A stretch of DNA of 64,000 bases from Prinia subflava (Eukaryota > Chordata > Aves > Passeriformes > Cisticolidae), in NCBI RefSeq assembly GCF_021018805.1, contig NC_086247.1, positions 120,949,094-121,013,093 of the forward strand. Direction: 5' to 3'. The notes under the pieces were generated by a model that saw nothing but the letters and a program-made list of their open reading frames with translations, ran no database searches and was not told the DNA's origin. Positions 61,701-64,000 of the stretch are shown here, in pieces. A program made the position numbers and the translations under genes. The first letter of the stretch is position 1. Every line of letters begins with the position of its first letter.

Positions 61701-62694
61701 CGAGCTGCAGTACCTGCAAACACTAAGGAAACTCAAAATAAACAGTTGTGTTCTCCATAACTTTATTAAATATGTTCAGCTGAAAAATAATAGAGCACTA
61801 ACCTCCTCTGCCATTGCATGCCTTCTTCTGGTATGGAGGGTCAGTTTCCTTCCATTTGCTTTTAATGGGCTTTAATATTGGGAAAAAATCTGGATAGTGA
61901 CAAAATCAAATTAGTGTCTACTTCAACAACTGTACATAATTAACTCTCCGTGCAAAAGAACTTTTCATGTCTGTTCATGTATTAGTCTATTTATCTTAAA
62001 GTGGATAAGCTAGGAGGAAAATGAAAAAGAGTAATTAATATTCAGAGCATTGACTGCTACCCTGGGAACCAAACGAGAAGTTAAGAAGCTAACATGATAG
62101 TTGGGGGATCTAGCTGTAGTATCATGTGAAATACGGGATAGTCAGAACATGAAAGAAAAAGTGCCTTTTTCCACACATATTTAAAAACTGAAAGATGTAA
62201 TTTGATATGTCATAAAATATAAGTTAGATGGGTCATAAGAAAGAAGCTGAGTGAAAATCAAAATACTGATGCTGAACAATATCATAGTAAGACCACTGAA
62301 GCTGCATTTGTGGATAATCTAGAAAGAAATATAAAACTTTTTAGTGCATATTACTGGCAACTGATTAGAGGATATCAGTATCTGTAACTTGGAGCATATT
62401 ATAGAGAGGGAATATTCATGTATGATTGGAAGACCCAGTCTGAGATCCACATCCTCAAGAACCAGGATATCGATATCACTAGTTGCTCTAGAGAAATCAT
62501 ACAGACCATGAGACAATGAACACACTTGAAATCTGGGCTTTTAGGGTAGGAAAATAACAATTTTATTACAGTGTCCTTGCAATGCTTAGCACAAATATGT
62601 GGACAGGGAGGTGTCATGAGTATGGGAATTTGGGACTTCCCTGCAGTGATCTGGTGTGTCTTGCTAGCTCACAGTACAGCATGGTACTTGTGGT
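55729..62694. other. Long non-coding stretch, nothing identified
   Basis: AT-rich gene-desert sequence. An acceptor-like pyrimidine tract precedes CAG at 58044, but no convincing exon can be closed on its right. Confidence 0.5.
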
Positions 62695-62750
62695 TGTCCT
62701 CTAACAATTTGCTGTCCTGTGCTGTCCTCTAACAATTCACTGTCCTGTCC
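62695..62750. repeat. 28-bp tandem duplication
   Basis: Two copies beginning TGTCCTCTAACAATT, at 62695 and 62723, differing at two positions. The following TGTCCTGTCCTG is a shorter relative of the same motif. Confidence 0.85.
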
Positions 62751-64000
62751 TGTTCACAGACTGGGGGCCTCTGCTTTCCTGTTTTATGTGTCTTGGCTCA
62801 AGAGCTGTCTTTTTAATCACACATTTGCCTTTTAGTCATACACCAGCTGGCATATGGGGTTCCTGTCACACACCACTAGCAGCTATTGGTGTTGTGGCAA
62901 CAAATAGTGTGGTTAACATTAATTTCACTCAATGTGCTAGATATTTTCCCAAGTACTTGTTGAATTATTTATTTTAAAAAAAAAGTTGATTTCATAGTTG
63001 TCAAGATTTAGGAATGGCATTCCCCAATTTGGTGCTCTCACCAAACCTTCACCAGCACTTCCCTCTCCCCAAACAAAAGTTAAAGATCACAGATTGAGAC
63101 AAAAACAACTTACTGGAAACACCAATGAGATAAGAACATGAGCAGTAACAGCAACAATATTAACAAAAGTGTACAAAGAGAGGGTGATTTATATGCAAAA
63201 TTCTCACCAAGTCTGGGACAATGAAAAAAAATTAACTCTGTCCTGGCCAAAACCAGAGTAACAGTGACTAAAATTTCAGACATGTTTTTCTAATTAAATA
63301 GATTTGTTTGCAGCTTGTAAAAAGAGATAAAGATACACAAAGCCTTTAGATGGCTGGATTTCCAAGGACCTGAGTATATGTTACTGAGAGTTTAATGTTA
63401 CTGGTAAAGGATAAACAGTCTTCTGTGACAGATTATACATAAAGTTGCCTTGCAAATATTAAATAATTGATAGAGATTCAAATGGGGAATAAATGAAAAC
63501 TGACATTATTTACTTGAAGTTTTCTTCCCTGCCTTGAAAAAGGAATGCCTATTCCCCAATGTATTTGGGAGAAGAAGGTAAATTTGCTTGCTTTCACATC
63601 CAGTTTTAGTGCTGATGGAAGGAAAGAAGCAGATTGGAACCCTTTCTCCTGTGCTGTTACATCTGTACTCCTTTCGATTCTTACCACAGCTGGTGGCTTT
63701 CCATTTCAAGAACTGGATCAAGATTAACACAGGTGAGAAATTACACTCACCTTGGCCTTGTTCTGCACTTACAGCTGTGCTGAAATTTTGGCATTAAAGG
63801 AGTAATCTCTGCTCCCAACAGTAATCAGTTTGGCTTTGGGGAGATTTTTTGCATAATACAGGAGGGAGAGGTGAAAAACAGCACCCTAAAGGCAGACAAA
63901 GGATGTGAGAAACTGAAAACCAGGTAGTTATGAGTAGGCTAGGTATCATTGACTCCCAGACCTCAGGTTTTTTGCTTCTTCCTTGCCTCCTGCTCACCAA
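62751..64000. other. Non-coding stretch with one weak exon candidate
   Basis: Within it, a pyrimidine-rich acceptor ending CATCCAG (63603) and the donor ACACAG/GTGAGAA (after 63732) could delimit a 129-bp exon at 63604-63732 on the plus strand. No known protein is seen in its frames. Nothing else was identified up to the window end. Confidence 0.3.

Overview
The window looks like a stretch of a bird chromosome, probably a songbird, though the species cannot be fixed from the sequence. The evidence is two CR1 LINE 3' ends of the avian type (about 18942-19219 and 55316-55430), a young ERVK/betaretrovirus-like provirus (21200-25210), isolated dense CpG islands in an otherwise moderately AT-rich background, and many long simple repeats. 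There is no bacterial-style gene organisation. I recognise no complete cellular protein-coding gene, and most open frames are short or are by-products of repeats and GC-rich DNA.

Layout. 1-4640 is non-coding and holds a (TTTTC)n array and a 56-base poly-T run. 4640-11480 is the regulatory part: a CpG island with a 38-bp GC-box minisatellite (4974-5472) and NF-Y/octamer/CRE motifs (5576-5807), an AT-rich middle with repeated TTTATGG (caudal/posterior-Hox-type) sites, and a second large CpG island (about 9440-10900) with a symmetrical promoter-like element at 10544-10675. This resembles the promoter cluster of a developmental regulator or a long non-coding RNA, but no product can be named. 11480-21193 is gene-poor with one CR1 fragment.

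21194-25216 is the centrepiece. It is an endogenous retrovirus with two 329-bp LTRs that read as identical, a 6-bp target-site duplication (GCTAAC), a tRNA-Lys-like primer binding site, one intact gag-like reading frame of 797 codons and no recognisable pro, pol or env. Between its matrix-like and capsid-like parts, Gag carries about 840 bp of extremely GC-rich sequence unlike the rest of the provirus, which looks like captured CpG-island or cellular sequence. The only zinc knuckle has lost one cysteine, and the C-terminus has a nine-residue Arg/Lys block. The element should depend on enzymes supplied by other proviruses.

25217-64000 is largely a gene desert with microsatellites, notably an uninterrupted (TTTC)n of about 346 bp beside a purine-rich minisatellite, and (TTC)22(TAC)9. 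It also has a second CR1 fragment, a possible exon pair at 45045-45106 and 46546-46573, and one unassigned minus-strand ORF (31409-31888).
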